A stretch of 64,000 bases of DNA, taken from contig CABQJD010000005.1 in assembly GCA_902464405.1 (NCBI GenBank), positions 62,001 to 126,000 of the forward strand, given 5' to 3'. The notes under the pieces are model-generated. The model saw only the letters and a program-made list of their open reading frames with translations, had not been told where the DNA came from and made no database searches. The position numbers and the translations under genes were made by a program. Positions 1-7,752 of the stretch are shown here, in pieces (position 1 is the stretch's first letter; each line of letters opens with the position of its first letter). This DNA is from an uncultured Actinomycetaceae bacterium. Lineage in GTDB: Bacteria > Actinomycetota > Actinomycetes > Actinomycetales > Actinomycetaceae.

Positions 1-2
1 AA

Positions 3-398
3 GGAATTAACCTTGCAGGTATTGCTCGAATTATAGCTCTGCAGCGCACAGTCGAAGAGCTTGAAGAAAAAAACGAGCGCCTAGAAAAACGCATGGATCG
101 ACTGCGGGAGCTTGGCAGTCAAATGAAAGATGAGCTTGCCCATCATGCTGTTCGAGATAGCCGAGTATTTGCTGCCACTTCAAATGGCGATGTGACGATG
201 GCAGAAGGAATTGAATTGCTTCGCCGTGTGCTCAGACATCAGGCGGCTGCTTCCTTCGATCCTAGTGAAGCTGATTCTACCAGCCCTCACAATAGCAATC
301 ATGATCGCCTTCGCGGCGCAGATAGTTCTACTTCTGGTGGAGACGTCGTGATGTGGCGTCCGTATACTCTCACTCGTATTTCTCTTAGCAGAAAATAG
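3..398 (+). CDS. hspR: HspR heat-shock repressor (MerR family), 3' part only
   Basis: Frame 3 is open from the window edge to the TAG at 396-398, so the gene starts outside the window. The first visible residues (GINLAGIARIIALQ) match the C-terminal end of the HspR MerR domain, where the 'GVNLAGI' segment is well conserved. They run into a heptad-like dimerisation helix rich in Leu and Glu (nt 45-120). A variable tail of about 90 residues follows, with Ser/His-rich stretches and a final Trp-Arg-Pro. HspR represses the dnaK operon by binding HAIR inverted repeats and is usually the last gene of dnaK-grpE-dnaJ-hspR, so that operon probably lies just upstream. The DNA-binding helix-turn-helix is not visible. 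An internal ATG at 93 is only a methionine inside the coiled coil, not a start. Confidence 0.75.
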   Translation, partial: GINLAGIARIIALQRTVEELEEKNERLEKRMDRLRELGSQMKDELAHHAVRDSRVFAATSNGDVTMAEGIELLRRVLRHQAAASFDPSEADSTSPHNSNHDRLRGADSSTSGGDVVMWRPYTLTRISLSRK

Positions 399-532
399 CT
401 CATGTAAATCTTGCCGAGGAAGATTGAGCAAAGCTAAGGCGCGCTTTTGAGTATTATATGTATTTAGCTCAGAGCAAGTGAGTCGAGTAAGTATATTGTT
501 ACTTGGCATATATGGTGAGGAAGAGGCGCATT

Positions 533-1891
533 ATGGCAGATGAAGAATTCGTAGATCAATCGTCGCAGCTTCGAAAGCGACGTGAGGTTAAAATTGCGCT
601 TTTAGGTGCGGGAACGGTAGGTGCGCAAGTAGCTCGCTTACTTGTGCAGCAGCATGATGTGCTCTGCGCGCGAGCTGGCGTGGATCTTAAGCTTATCGGT
701 ATTGCAGTGCGCAACGTGAATGCTCCCCGTGATCCCGCTATCGATCGCGAGCTTTTGACTGATCGTCCTGATGAGCTGATTGCTCGAGCAGACCTTGTGA
801 TCGAGCTTATTGGAGGTGTCGATCTGCCTCTCAAACTTGTGCGCCAGGCGCTCGAATCGGGGGCGTCCGTCGTCACAGGAAATAAAGCTCTGCTCGCCAC
901 TCACGGGCCAGAGCTGTATGAATTAGCTGCTGCGCACGATGCTGATCTCTATTATGAGGCTGCAGTTGCTGGCGCTGTGCCAGTAGTGTATGGCTTGCGG
1001 GAATCTCTTGCGGGAGATCAAGTAAACGCTATATTTGGGATTCTCAATGGGACGACGAACTTTATTCTTGATGAAATGACTCGAAACGGCATGGATTTTG
1101 ATGAAGCTCTTAGCCTTGCTCAAGAGCTTGGCTATGCAGAAGCTGATCCGAGTGTTGATATAGACGGGTTGGACGTCGCTGCCAAAATTGCGATACTAGC
1201 TTCTCTTGCTTTCCATACGCGCGTGGCGCTCGATGATGTGTATGTGGAAGGTATTCGCTCCATCACAGATGAAGATATTGCGTCGGCTCGGCGAGCAGGC
1301 TATATCGTGAAACTGATTGCAACTGCGCGCAGGAAAGCGGAAGGTATTGAGCTTTGTGTGGCTCCCACTCTTCTTCCTGAGGATCATCCGCTTGCAAATA
1401 TTCACGGCTCTTTCAATGCGATATTGATTGAAGCGGAATCTGCTGGGCGTGTGATGTTTTACGGGCGAGGCGCTGGAGGTGCTCCTACTGCTTCGGCAGT
1501 GCTTTCCGATGTCGTCGCTGCAGCAAATAAAAAGGTAGTTGGAGGGCGCGCTCCTGCAGAATTAGTCTACGGAAATCTGCCTATTTTAGATTCGCAGGAA
1601 GCATCGGCGTGCTATTATCTGAAAGTCATGGTGAACGACGAGGCTGGCGCTCTCGCTCTTATTACCCACGTCTTTGCTCAGCATAGCGTCTCTATTTCTT
1701 CTCTTCGTCAGCGTCCGCTTTACGTGAGTGAAGGGCGAAAGCTGGATGCAAAAATGAGTAAAAATTTGGTGTACTTGACGGTCGTAACTCATGAAGCCCG
1801 AAATAAAGATATTGCCGCAGTGGTCGATGATCTTTCTGGTGTTGAAGGTGTGCAGAAAGTTGTGCGCGTCATGCGGGTTGAAGACGAGTAA
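533..1891 (+). CDS. hom: Homoserine dehydrogenase
   Basis: NADPH-dependent reduction of aspartate semialdehyde to homoserine, the branch point to threonine and methionine. The N-terminal Rossmann motif is GAGTVG at residues 25-30. The catalytic domain carries 'GILNGTTNFIL' and 'EADPSVDIDGLDVAAK'. A C-terminal ACT domain (about residues 365-445, starting 'VMVNDEAGALALI') is the usual threonine-feedback module. At 452 aa it has the normal length for Gram-positive Hom. I chose ATG 533 because AGGAAGAGG at 518-526 sits 6 nt before it; an in-frame TTG at 503 lacks this. thrB follows after 127 nt, probably in the same operon. Confidence 0.95.
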   Translation: MADEEFVDQSSQLRKRREVKIALLGAGTVGAQVARLLVQQHDVLCARAGVDLKLIGIAVRNVNAPRDPAIDRELLTDRPDELIARADLVIELIGGVDLPLKLVRQALESGASVVTGNKALLATHGPELYELAAAHDADLYYEAAVAGAVPVVYGLRESLAGDQVNAIFGILNGTTNFILDEMTRNGMDFDEALSLAQELGYAEADPSVDIDGLDVAAKIAILASLAFHTRVALDDVYVEGIRSITDEDIASARRAGYIVKLIATARRKAEGIELCVAPTLLPEDHPLANIHGSFNAILIEAESAGRVMFYGRGAGGAPTASAVLSDVVAAANKKVVGGRAPAELVYGNLPILDSQEASACYYLKVMVNDEAGALALITHVFAQHSVSISSLRQRPLYVSEGRKLDAKMSKNLVYLTVVTHEARNKDIAAVVDDLSGVEGVQKVVRVMRVEDE

Positions 1892-2018
1892 GCTGAGAGT
1901 GAAGCGCACGGACTAGTACACCTTTGAAGATGGGCGTGCTAAGAGGCGTGTTTTGCCAAATAGGAAAGAATCGAAGAGAGTAGCACGCACATAACGTGCA
2001 CGAATAAGAGGAGCATAT

Positions 2019-2918
2019 ATGCGGCTTGCCCACGACCATGCACGAGTGCGTGTGCCTGCGACATCAGGAAATCTCGGTCCAGGTTTTGACTGTCTGGGTA
2101 TGGCTCATGACGTGTGGGATGAAGTTTCTGCCACTCTTACGACAGGTGCTACACGTGTGATGATTTTAGGTGAGGGCGCAAAAGAACTTCCGCACGATGA
2201 ATCACATTTGATTGTTAGAGTCATGCGCGAGACGCTCGAACAGTTAGGGCTTCCGTGCGGCGGAATTGATCTGGTGTGTAGAAATTCCATTAAACAAGGA
2301 AGAGGTCTTGGCTCTTCGGCAGCTGCTGTTGTGGCTGGTTTAATGCTTGTGCGCGGGCTTATTGATCAACCACAAGAGCTTGATAACGAGACGTTGCTTC
2401 GCTTGGCAATGGAATACGAGGGGCATCCCGATAATGCTGCCCCGTGTATCTATGGAGGTGTGACGCTTTCGTGGACGCAGGCGCAGGGCGGCGTGCAGAC
2501 AGTGCAGCTTCCTGTGCATCCAGATGTTCATACAGCTTTGCTGGTGCCATCAGAAATTTTGCCTACAAGCGAAGCGCGGGCAGTGCTTCCTGTATCAGTT
2601 CCTCATGCTGATGCAGTGTTTGAAGCGTCAAGATCGGCGTTGCTTGTATATGCTTTGGAGCATTGCCCACAACTCTTGTTTGATGCGACTGAGGATCGCT
2701 TGCATCAAGGCTACCGATCGGCGTCAATGCCGCATTCAGCGGCGATGCTTCAAGCATTGCGTGACGCTGGCTGGCCAGCCGTTATTTCTGGTGCAGGACC
2801 GTCAATTTTACTTTTTGCGCCAGTTGATTCGGAACTTGCCCAAGTGGCGTCAGCTCAGGGATTTCAGGTGATTGATTCGCAGATTGTTGGCGGTGCAGAA
2901 TTACTACAGGAAGAATAG
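2019..2918 (+). CDS. thrB: Homoserine kinase
   Basis: Phosphorylates homoserine to O-phosphohomoserine, the second-last step to threonine. GHMP-kinase family of 299 aa. The substrate-binding N-terminus reads 'PATSGNLGPGFDCLG'. The ATP-binding glycine/serine loop 'GRGLGSSAAAVV' is at about residues 93-104, and the third GHMP motif 'ISGAGPSILLF' is near the C-terminus. Start ATG 2019 is preceded by AGAGGAG. Threonine synthase (thrC), which lies between hom and thrB in many actinobacteria, is absent from this window. The 3' end is followed after 13 nt by a hydrolase gene on the same strand. Confidence 0.95.
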   Translation: MRLAHDHARVRVPATSGNLGPGFDCLGMAHDVWDEVSATLTTGATRVMILGEGAKELPHDESHLIVRVMRETLEQLGLPCGGIDLVCRNSIKQGRGLGSSAAAVVAGLMLVRGLIDQPQELDNETLLRLAMEYEGHPDNAAPCIYGGVTLSWTQAQGGVQTVQLPVHPDVHTALLVPSEILPTSEARAVLPVSVPHADAVFEASRSALLVYALEHCPQLLFDATEDRLHQGYRSASMPHSAAMLQALRDAGWPAVISGAGPSILLFAPVDSELAQVASAQGFQVIDSQIVGGAELLQEE

Positions 2919-2931
2919 AGAGGGAGAGATA

Positions 2932-3723
2932 ATGCTTGCACATTATGTATCAGGAGATCCGCAGGCGCCGCTCGTTGTGCTCGTTCATGGGGTATGTGAT
3001 GGTGCAGCTGCGTGGGTTCGTCTTATCAACCATCTTTCAGATCGCTATTTTGTGGTGGCATTTGATTCTCTTGGGCACGGGCTATCGAGGCGTTATCGTG
3101 ACGACGAACTTGAGGTACCTGGCGATTCAGGAATGCGGGAGCTGGAATCGTCACTGGAGTATATCGAGAAGCTGTATGGGCAAAAGGCAGTCGTGATTGC
3201 ACACTCGATGGGTGCGGCGATGAGTTCAAAACTCTCAACTTTGCGCCCCGATTTATTTAAGGCGCTGATTATCGAAGATCCTGCATGGCTGAGCGATTCC
3301 CAGGTCAAGGGTTATTGTGATCGAGCATCTGAGCAGGTAGCTATGTGCGATCAGTGGCATGAGAATTCTCTGGAGACCATTGCCGCCAACGTGCAGCTGC
3401 GCCCGCATTGGGATGCGGCGTCACATGCTGGAGCTGCTTTTGCTAAGGCGTTGGTTGATCCGCGTTTATTGGGCACGGGCGTGGTAAGTTTTCCAGATTC
3501 TTGGCTGGATATTGTGCGAGCTATAACTGTGCCAACAGTAATTATTGTCTCTGATACTGATGAAGTGCTCGTCCAGAAAGATGACGTGGCAGCTATTGAA
3601 GATTTACACAACGATGTCCTAACTATCGAAATGATTCCTGGCGCGAGCCACGGCATACGCCTTGATGCAGGGCGAGCTTATGACGAGCTTATTGACCGCT
3701 ATCTTGCTGCCTGGATGGCGTGA
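2932..3723 (+). CDS. Alpha/beta-hydrolase fold protein, substrate unknown
   Basis: A 263-aa cytoplasmic protein with the full serine-hydrolase triad. The oxyanion-hole motif HG is at residues 19-20. The nucleophile is Ser92 in 'AHSMGAA' (a GxSxG variant with Ala in place of the first Gly). The likely acid is Asp208 or Asp210 in 'VSDTDE', and the histidine is His240 in 'GASHGIRL'. Start ATG 2932 is preceded by GAGGGAGAG. A longer reading from 2872 would run back into thrB and has no ribosome site. It lies 13 nt after thrB, so it is probably co-transcribed, but nothing ties it to threonine synthesis. Esterase, lipase-like and dehalogenase functions are all possible. Confidence 0.8.
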   Translation: MLAHYVSGDPQAPLVVLVHGVCDGAAAWVRLINHLSDRYFVVAFDSLGHGLSRRYRDDELEVPGDSGMRELESSLEYIEKLYGQKAVVIAHSMGAAMSSKLSTLRPDLFKALIIEDPAWLSDSQVKGYCDRASEQVAMCDQWHENSLETIAANVQLRPHWDAASHAGAAFAKALVDPRLLGTGVVSFPDSWLDIVRAITVPTVIIVSDTDEVLVQKDDVAAIEDLHNDVLTIEMIPGASHGIRLDAGRAYDELIDRYLAAWMA

Positions 3724-3758
3724 GAGAGGTCATAATCTGCGTGCGCTCGCGCGAATAA

Positions 3759-3788
3759 TTACCAGTGCGAGCAATCAATGTGTATGAT
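3759..3788 (+). promoter_or_regulatory. Candidate promoter of rho
   Basis: TTACCA (3759-3764), an 18-nt spacer, then TATGAT (3783-3788). Transcription would begin near 3795 and give a leader of about 175 nt before rho. Judged by eye from the consensus only. Confidence 0.35.
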
Positions 3789-3847
3789 GTAGGCAAGGAA
3801 CGATTGCAATTCGCGCAATCTCCTCTGATACTCGGTGAGTATCTGCT

Positions 3848-3971
3848 TCATATACTTATGTGTATTTGTGCACGTATATGAAAATTTTCCCTATTAAGTA
3901 TGCTGTATTGAGATTATCTTGTGCAGCAAATTGAAATACGTGCCGTTAGGGCACCCGAGGAAGGAACCTCG
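3848..3971 (+). promoter_or_regulatory. Structured leader of rho (three hairpins)
   Basis: Three inverted repeats precede rho. (1) TCATATAC at 3848-3855 pairs with GTATATGA at 3874-3881 and is followed by AAATTTTCCC, which resembles an attenuator. (2) GTGCC/GGCAC lies at 3940-3954. (3) CGAGG/CCTCG lies at 3956-3971, with the Shine-Dalgarno AAGGA in its 6-nt loop; its last G is the first base of the GTG start. Rho is known to control its own synthesis in several bacteria. That this leader does so here is inference. Confidence 0.4.
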
Positions 3972-5761
3972 TGAGCGATAAGCCACTTTCAGCTACAGCG
4001 CTTAATGCGATGCGCGTAGCAGATATTAAAGCACTTGCAGCCCAGATGGGCTTAACACTTGCTCCAAAAGCACGCAAAGCAGATTATGTTGCTGCGATTA
4101 AAGCCGCCCGTGCAGGTGCATCGCACGGTGAAGTGCAGACAAAAGAAGCTGCTCAAGAGCAGGCGCCGATGATTGAGCTTCCTGAGCTTCAAGAGCGAGC
4201 AGAGCGCACTAAGCGCCGTGGGCGTGCAGCTGTGCGCACTTCTGAGGTGGATACAGATAAAGCTGCTGCTCTCGAAGCGATTGGTGAGGCGGCTGCGCGC
4301 AAAGCAGAAAATCGCCGTCACCGGCAGCGTAATGCTGAAGTTGAAGCTGCAGATGAACATATAGAGCCACAGGAAAATGTAGAAAATGTGAGCAATGGCA
4401 GTGCGGATTCGCACTACGATGAGGATTTGCAGCGCCGCAACCGTGACCGTCGTGAGCGTATGCGGAATCGAAATGATCGAAATCAGCGCGGGCAGAGGAA
4501 TCAGCGTACTGATCGCGCTGAGCGCATCGATCGTCGTGCTCATCATCGCGCTGAAGAAAACGATGAAGAGATGCAAACTGAGGCATTAAATGCCGAAGAG
4601 ATGTATGTAAATGATGATGTGATGCTTCCGGTCGCTGGCATTTTAGACATTGCAGGCACAAACGCATATTTGCGTACTGGCGGGTACCTTCCAGGGAAAA
4701 ATGACGCGTACGTGAGCACTCAAATAATTAAAAAGTATGGTTTGCGTCGAGGTGATGCGATTGTAGGTGCGGTGCGTTCGCTTGCAGACAGCCCGAATCG
4801 CCGAGGGCAGCGACAGCATAAATACAATCCTTTGATTGAGATCAAAGCGATCAATGGTTTGACGCCAGAAGAATCACTACAGCGCCCTGAATTCAACAAG
4901 CTCACGCCGCTTTACCCGCAGGAAATGCTGCGGGTGGAGACGAGCCAAAAAGCTCTTACAACTCGAGTGGTAGATCTTGTGGCTCCAATCGGCAAGGGGC
5001 AGCGCGGTTTGATTGTTTCGCCGCCAAAAGCAGGTAAGACTGTGATTATGCAACAGCTTGCTATGGCGATTGCACAGAATAATCCAGAAGTTCATCTCAT
5101 GGTTGTGCTGGTCGATGAGCGCCCTGAAGAAGTCACGGATATGCAGCGTCTGGTGAAGGGAGAAGTAATCGCTTCCACCTTCGATCGTCCAGCATCAGAT
5201 CATACAATTGTTTCGGAGCTTGCTGTTGAGCGTGCCAAGCGCCTCGTCGAGCTTGGGCAAGATGTGGTGATTTTGCTCGATTCTATTACTCGTTTGGGGC
5301 GTGCATACAACCTTGCAGCTCCTGCTTCTGGGCGTATTCTTTCTGGTGGCGTTGATGCTGCTGCACTTTATCCGCCAAAGAAATTCTTTGGCGCTGCTCG
5401 TAATATTGAAAATGGTGGATCGCTCACGATTATCGCTTCAGCTCTTGTAGAGACTGGCTCGAAGATGGATGAAGTAATTTTCGAAGAGTTCAAAGGTACG
5501 GGCAATATGGAACTGCGCCTTTCTCGTCAGCTTGCTGATCGCCGTATCTTCCCTGCAGTAGATGTGAACGCCTCGGGTACGCGGCGTGAAGAGCTGCTTT
5601 TCTCGCCAGAAGAACTCAAGATTGTGTGGCATCTGCGCCGCGCTCTTGGAACGCTCGACGTTCAGGAGGCAAGCGATTATCTACTTGGGCGCCTGCGCAA
5701 GACGGAAACCAACAAAGATTTCTTGATGAGCGTAGTACGCGGTATGCAAGCCGCGGAGTGA
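3971..5761 (+). CDS. rho: Transcription termination factor Rho
   Basis: Hexameric RNA-dependent ATPase that ends transcription of untranslated RNA. At 596 aa it is much longer than E. coli Rho (419 aa). It begins with a Rho_N/SAP-like domain (about residues 1-45). A low-complexity insertion rich in Arg, Asp, Asn and Glu follows (about 60-215), as is typical of actinobacterial Rho. Next come the cold-shock-like RNA-binding domain ('GILDIAGTNAYLR'), the Walker A loop 'SPPKAGKT' near residue 350, Walker B 'VVILLDSITRL', and the Q/R-loop region 'GGVDAAALYPPKKFFGAARN'. The start is GTG 3971 with GAGGAAGGA 6 nt upstream. A strong hairpin terminator follows. Confidence 0.97.
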   Translation: MSDKPLSATALNAMRVADIKALAAQMGLTLAPKARKADYVAAIKAARAGASHGEVQTKEAAQEQAPMIELPELQERAERTKRRGRAAVRTSEVDTDKAAALEAIGEAAARKAENRRHRQRNAEVEAADEHIEPQENVENVSNGSADSHYDEDLQRRNRDRRERMRNRNDRNQRGQRNQRTDRAERIDRRAHHRAEENDEEMQTEALNAEEMYVNDDVMLPVAGILDIAGTNAYLRTGGYLPGKNDAYVSTQIIKKYGLRRGDAIVGAVRSLADSPNRRGQRQHKYNPLIEIKAINGLTPEESLQRPEFNKLTPLYPQEMLRVETSQKALTTRVVDLVAPIGKGQRGLIVSPPKAGKTVIMQQLAMAIAQNNPEVHLMVVLVDERPEEVTDMQRLVKGEVIASTFDRPASDHTIVSELAVERAKRLVELGQDVVILLDSITRLGRAYNLAAPASGRILSGGVDAAALYPPKKFFGAARNIENGGSLTIIASALVETGSKMDEVIFEEFKGTGNMELRLSRQLADRRIFPAVDVNASGTRREELLFSPEELKIVWHLRRALGTLDVQEASDYLLGRLRKTETNKDFLMSVVRGMQAAE

Positions 5762-5792
5762 TCGTTAGATAAACTTTACGACGATTTTCTCT

Positions 5793-5857
5793 ACTGCCTC
5801 TCTGGATTGATGCAATATCTGCAGTGATGCGGCATCAATGGGAGAGGCAGTATTTTT
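5793..5857 (+). terminator. Intrinsic terminator after rho
   Basis: ACTGCCTCTC (5793-5802) and ATTGATGC pair with GCATCAAT and GAGAGGCAGT (ending 5851), giving a long two-part stem around a short loop, followed by ATTTTT. It lies 32 nt after the rho stop. Confidence 0.85.
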
Positions 5858-6211
5858 GCTCAATTTTAGAATCAGTGTAAATACTCTGATTAGCTGACTC
5901 GTATCGTATCGGAATTATTGAATGGTGGAAGTATCGAGGGGAGTTTCTGCTTCTATGCGCCTGCGCCTGAGTTTGTGATCGCCACTGTGAAGTAGGCGCT
6001 ATCACATATAGTGAAGTGGAATATATCTGAGCAAAAGTGTTTTAATGAAGCGTCGGCTTTTGGTTCACCACTCGTCGAAACGTGGTGTGTGCATAGGAGC
6101 GAGGCGTATCTCGTATCTAGGCATAAGCGTCACGCAGAAAAGGTTACGTCGCCATCGAGAGTGACAGCTGCGCAGTGGACCCAGAGCATCAAACGATCCA
6201 AGGAGACTATT
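5858..6211 (+). other. Non-coding stretch before rpmE
   Basis: About 350 nt between the rho terminator and rpmE. The frame of rpmE is open back to 6011, but that extension has no L31 homology and no ribosome site, so I treat it as leader. It holds a hairpin CACCA-N12-TGGTG at about 6068-6089. Leaders upstream of L31 genes in some bacteria bind the protein for feedback control; I cannot confirm such a structure here. Confidence 0.3.
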
Positions 6212-6436
6212 ATGAAACAGGGAATTCATCCTGACTATCACGACATTACTGTGAGCTGCACCTGCGGCGCTGAGTTTCAGACTCGTTCAACTATTGCAGG
6301 CGATCATCTGCGTGTAGATGTGTGCTCTGCGTGCCATCCTTTCTATACTGGCAAGCAGAAGATCCTCGATACAGGCGGTCGCGTGGCACGCTTTGAAGCT
6401 CGCTATGGCAAGCGCGTCAAGGCAGAAAAGAAATAG
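6212..6436 (+). CDS. rpmE: 50S ribosomal protein L31, zinc-binding (C+) form
   Basis: A 74-aa ribosomal protein of the large subunit. It opens 'MKQGIHPDYHDI' and carries the zinc ribbon as CTC (Cys16, Cys18) and CSAC (Cys36, Cys39), so it is the zinc-loaded type rather than the zinc-free YkgM/RpmE2 type. It ends with the usual basic tail. ATG 6212 is preceded by AAGGAG at 6199-6204. It sits between rho and prfA, the common actinobacterial order. Confidence 0.95.
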   Translation: MKQGIHPDYHDITVSCTCGAEFQTRSTIAGDHLRVDVCSACHPFYTGKQKILDTGGRVARFEARYGKRVKAEKK

Positions 6437-6527
6437 CTTTTTTAACGCACGCCGGCACGGCACAGCTGTTTATACGATGGTGATCAGATCTGTCGTCCTT
6501 AGGCAGCAGCCAGTGCCGGCGTTTGCT

Positions 6528-6533
6528 TATAAT
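6528..6533 (+). promoter_or_regulatory. Candidate -10 element of prfA, behind a 10-bp inverted repeat
   Basis: TATAAT at 6528-6533 is a perfect -10 hexamer; no good -35 is visible. Just before it, ACGCCGGCAC (6449-6458) pairs perfectly with GTGCCGGCGT (6513-6522). This large-loop hairpin starts 12 nt after the rpmE stop and could end the rpmE transcript. A leader of about 70 nt would separate the start site from prfA. Confidence 0.35.
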
Positions 6534-6611
6534 TACCTAAATATATGCGCGCAGTGCATCTTTTCTGCGCCTCGTATGTGAGACTGTGTATATAAAACCG
6601 AGAGAGAAATA

Positions 6612-7742
6612 ATGGCAGATATGAGCGTGGCAGGCGAAGATTTTTCGGCGGCTGAGGCAATGCTCGCAGAATATAAAGAAATCGAGCAGCGAATGGCTTC
6701 GCCAGATGTGCTTGCTGAGCCGAGCAAACTTAGATCATTAGGGCGCCGTTATTCGGAGCTTGGGCGCGTGGTGGTGCGTTATCAAAAGTATGCTGCAGCG
6801 CTTCAAGATCTTTCAGATATGCGTGAAATCGTCGATATAGGCGGTGACGATGCTGAAATTTTTGCATCTGAGCTTCCAGCGCTTCAAATACGCCTTGAAG
6901 AAGCGGCAGCAGATCTGCGTGATGCTTTGATCCCTCGTGATCCTGACGATTCGCGAGACGTCATTCTTGAAGTTAAAGCTGGGGAGGGCGGAGAAGAGAG
7001 CGCCCTGTTTGCTGCTGATTTGCTGCGCATGTATGAGCATTATGTAGAAAAACAAGGTTGGGGTTGGCAGATTCTTTCGTCGATCAGCACCGAACTTGGT
7101 GGCTATAAAGATGTGGAAGTGGCGATCAAAGCGAAAAATGTGCCCGAAGATCCAGCAGACGGGGTGTGGGCTCACCTGAAATTTGAAGCAGGAGTGCATC
7201 GTGTGCAGCGCGTTCCCGTCACGGAATCGCAGGGGCGTATCCATACGAGCGCTGCAGGTGTGCTTGTCTTTGCTGAGGTTGATGATCCAGGAGAAATCGA
7301 AATCGCCGATAATGATTTGCGCATTGATGTTTTTCGCTCATCAGGACCAGGTGGGCAGAGCGTGAATACCACTGATTCTGCTGTGCGTATTACTCACTTG
7401 CCGACGGGTATCACAGTTTCTATGCAAGACGAAAAATCACAGATTAAAAACCGTGAATCTGCAATGAGGGTTTTGCGTGCGCGTTTGCGCCAAAAGCAGC
7501 TGGAAGAGCAGGCTGCGCAGGAGGCGGCATTACGCCGTTCGCAGGTCCGCACGGTAGATCGTTCAGAGCGCGTGCGCACCTATAACTTCCCAGAAAATCG
7601 AATTTCTGACCATCGAAGCGGATATAAGGCATATAATCTTGATGCTGTGCTTGGCGGTGAGCTGGAGCCTGTGATCGAAAGCTTGCAGCGAATGGATGAA
7701 AACGAGCGTCTCGAAGCTGCTGCAGAGCAGGCAAAGAAATAG
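6612..7742 (+). CDS. prfA: Peptide chain release factor 1 (RF1)
   Basis: Recognises UAA and UAG stop codons and triggers peptide release. At 376 aa it is slightly longer than average RF1. The anticodon-like tripeptide is PVT ('RVPVTESQGRIHTSA'), in the PxT form that separates RF1 from RF2. The catalytic GGQ loop is present as 'SSGPGGQSVNTTDSA'; its Gln is the residue methylated by PrmC, the next gene. The start is ATG 6612 with GAGAGAGAA upstream. The gene ends 10 nt before prmC, so the enzyme and its substrate are coupled. Confidence 0.97.
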   Translation: MADMSVAGEDFSAAEAMLAEYKEIEQRMASPDVLAEPSKLRSLGRRYSELGRVVVRYQKYAAALQDLSDMREIVDIGGDDAEIFASELPALQIRLEEAAADLRDALIPRDPDDSRDVILEVKAGEGGEESALFAADLLRMYEHYVEKQGWGWQILSSISTELGGYKDVEVAIKAKNVPEDPADGVWAHLKFEAGVHRVQRVPVTESQGRIHTSAAGVLVFAEVDDPGEIEIADNDLRIDVFRSSGPGGQSVNTTDSAVRITHLPTGITVSMQDEKSQIKNRESAMRVLRARLRQKQLEEQAAQEAALRRSQVRTVDRSERVRTYNFPENRISDHRSGYKAYNLDAVLGGELEPVIESLQRMDENERLEAAAEQAKK

Positions 7743-7752
7743 TTGTGACGAT

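Noticed and set aside
4052..4576. 174-codon minus-strand frame inside rho
   Set aside because: It is the antisense of the repetitive Arg/Asp-rich rho insertion; its composition is explained by that, and it has no start signals.
6011..6211. In-frame N-terminal extension of rpmE (67 codons)
   Set aside because: L31 homology starts exactly at MKQGIHPDYH, and AAGGAG precedes that ATG. The upstream part has no family match.
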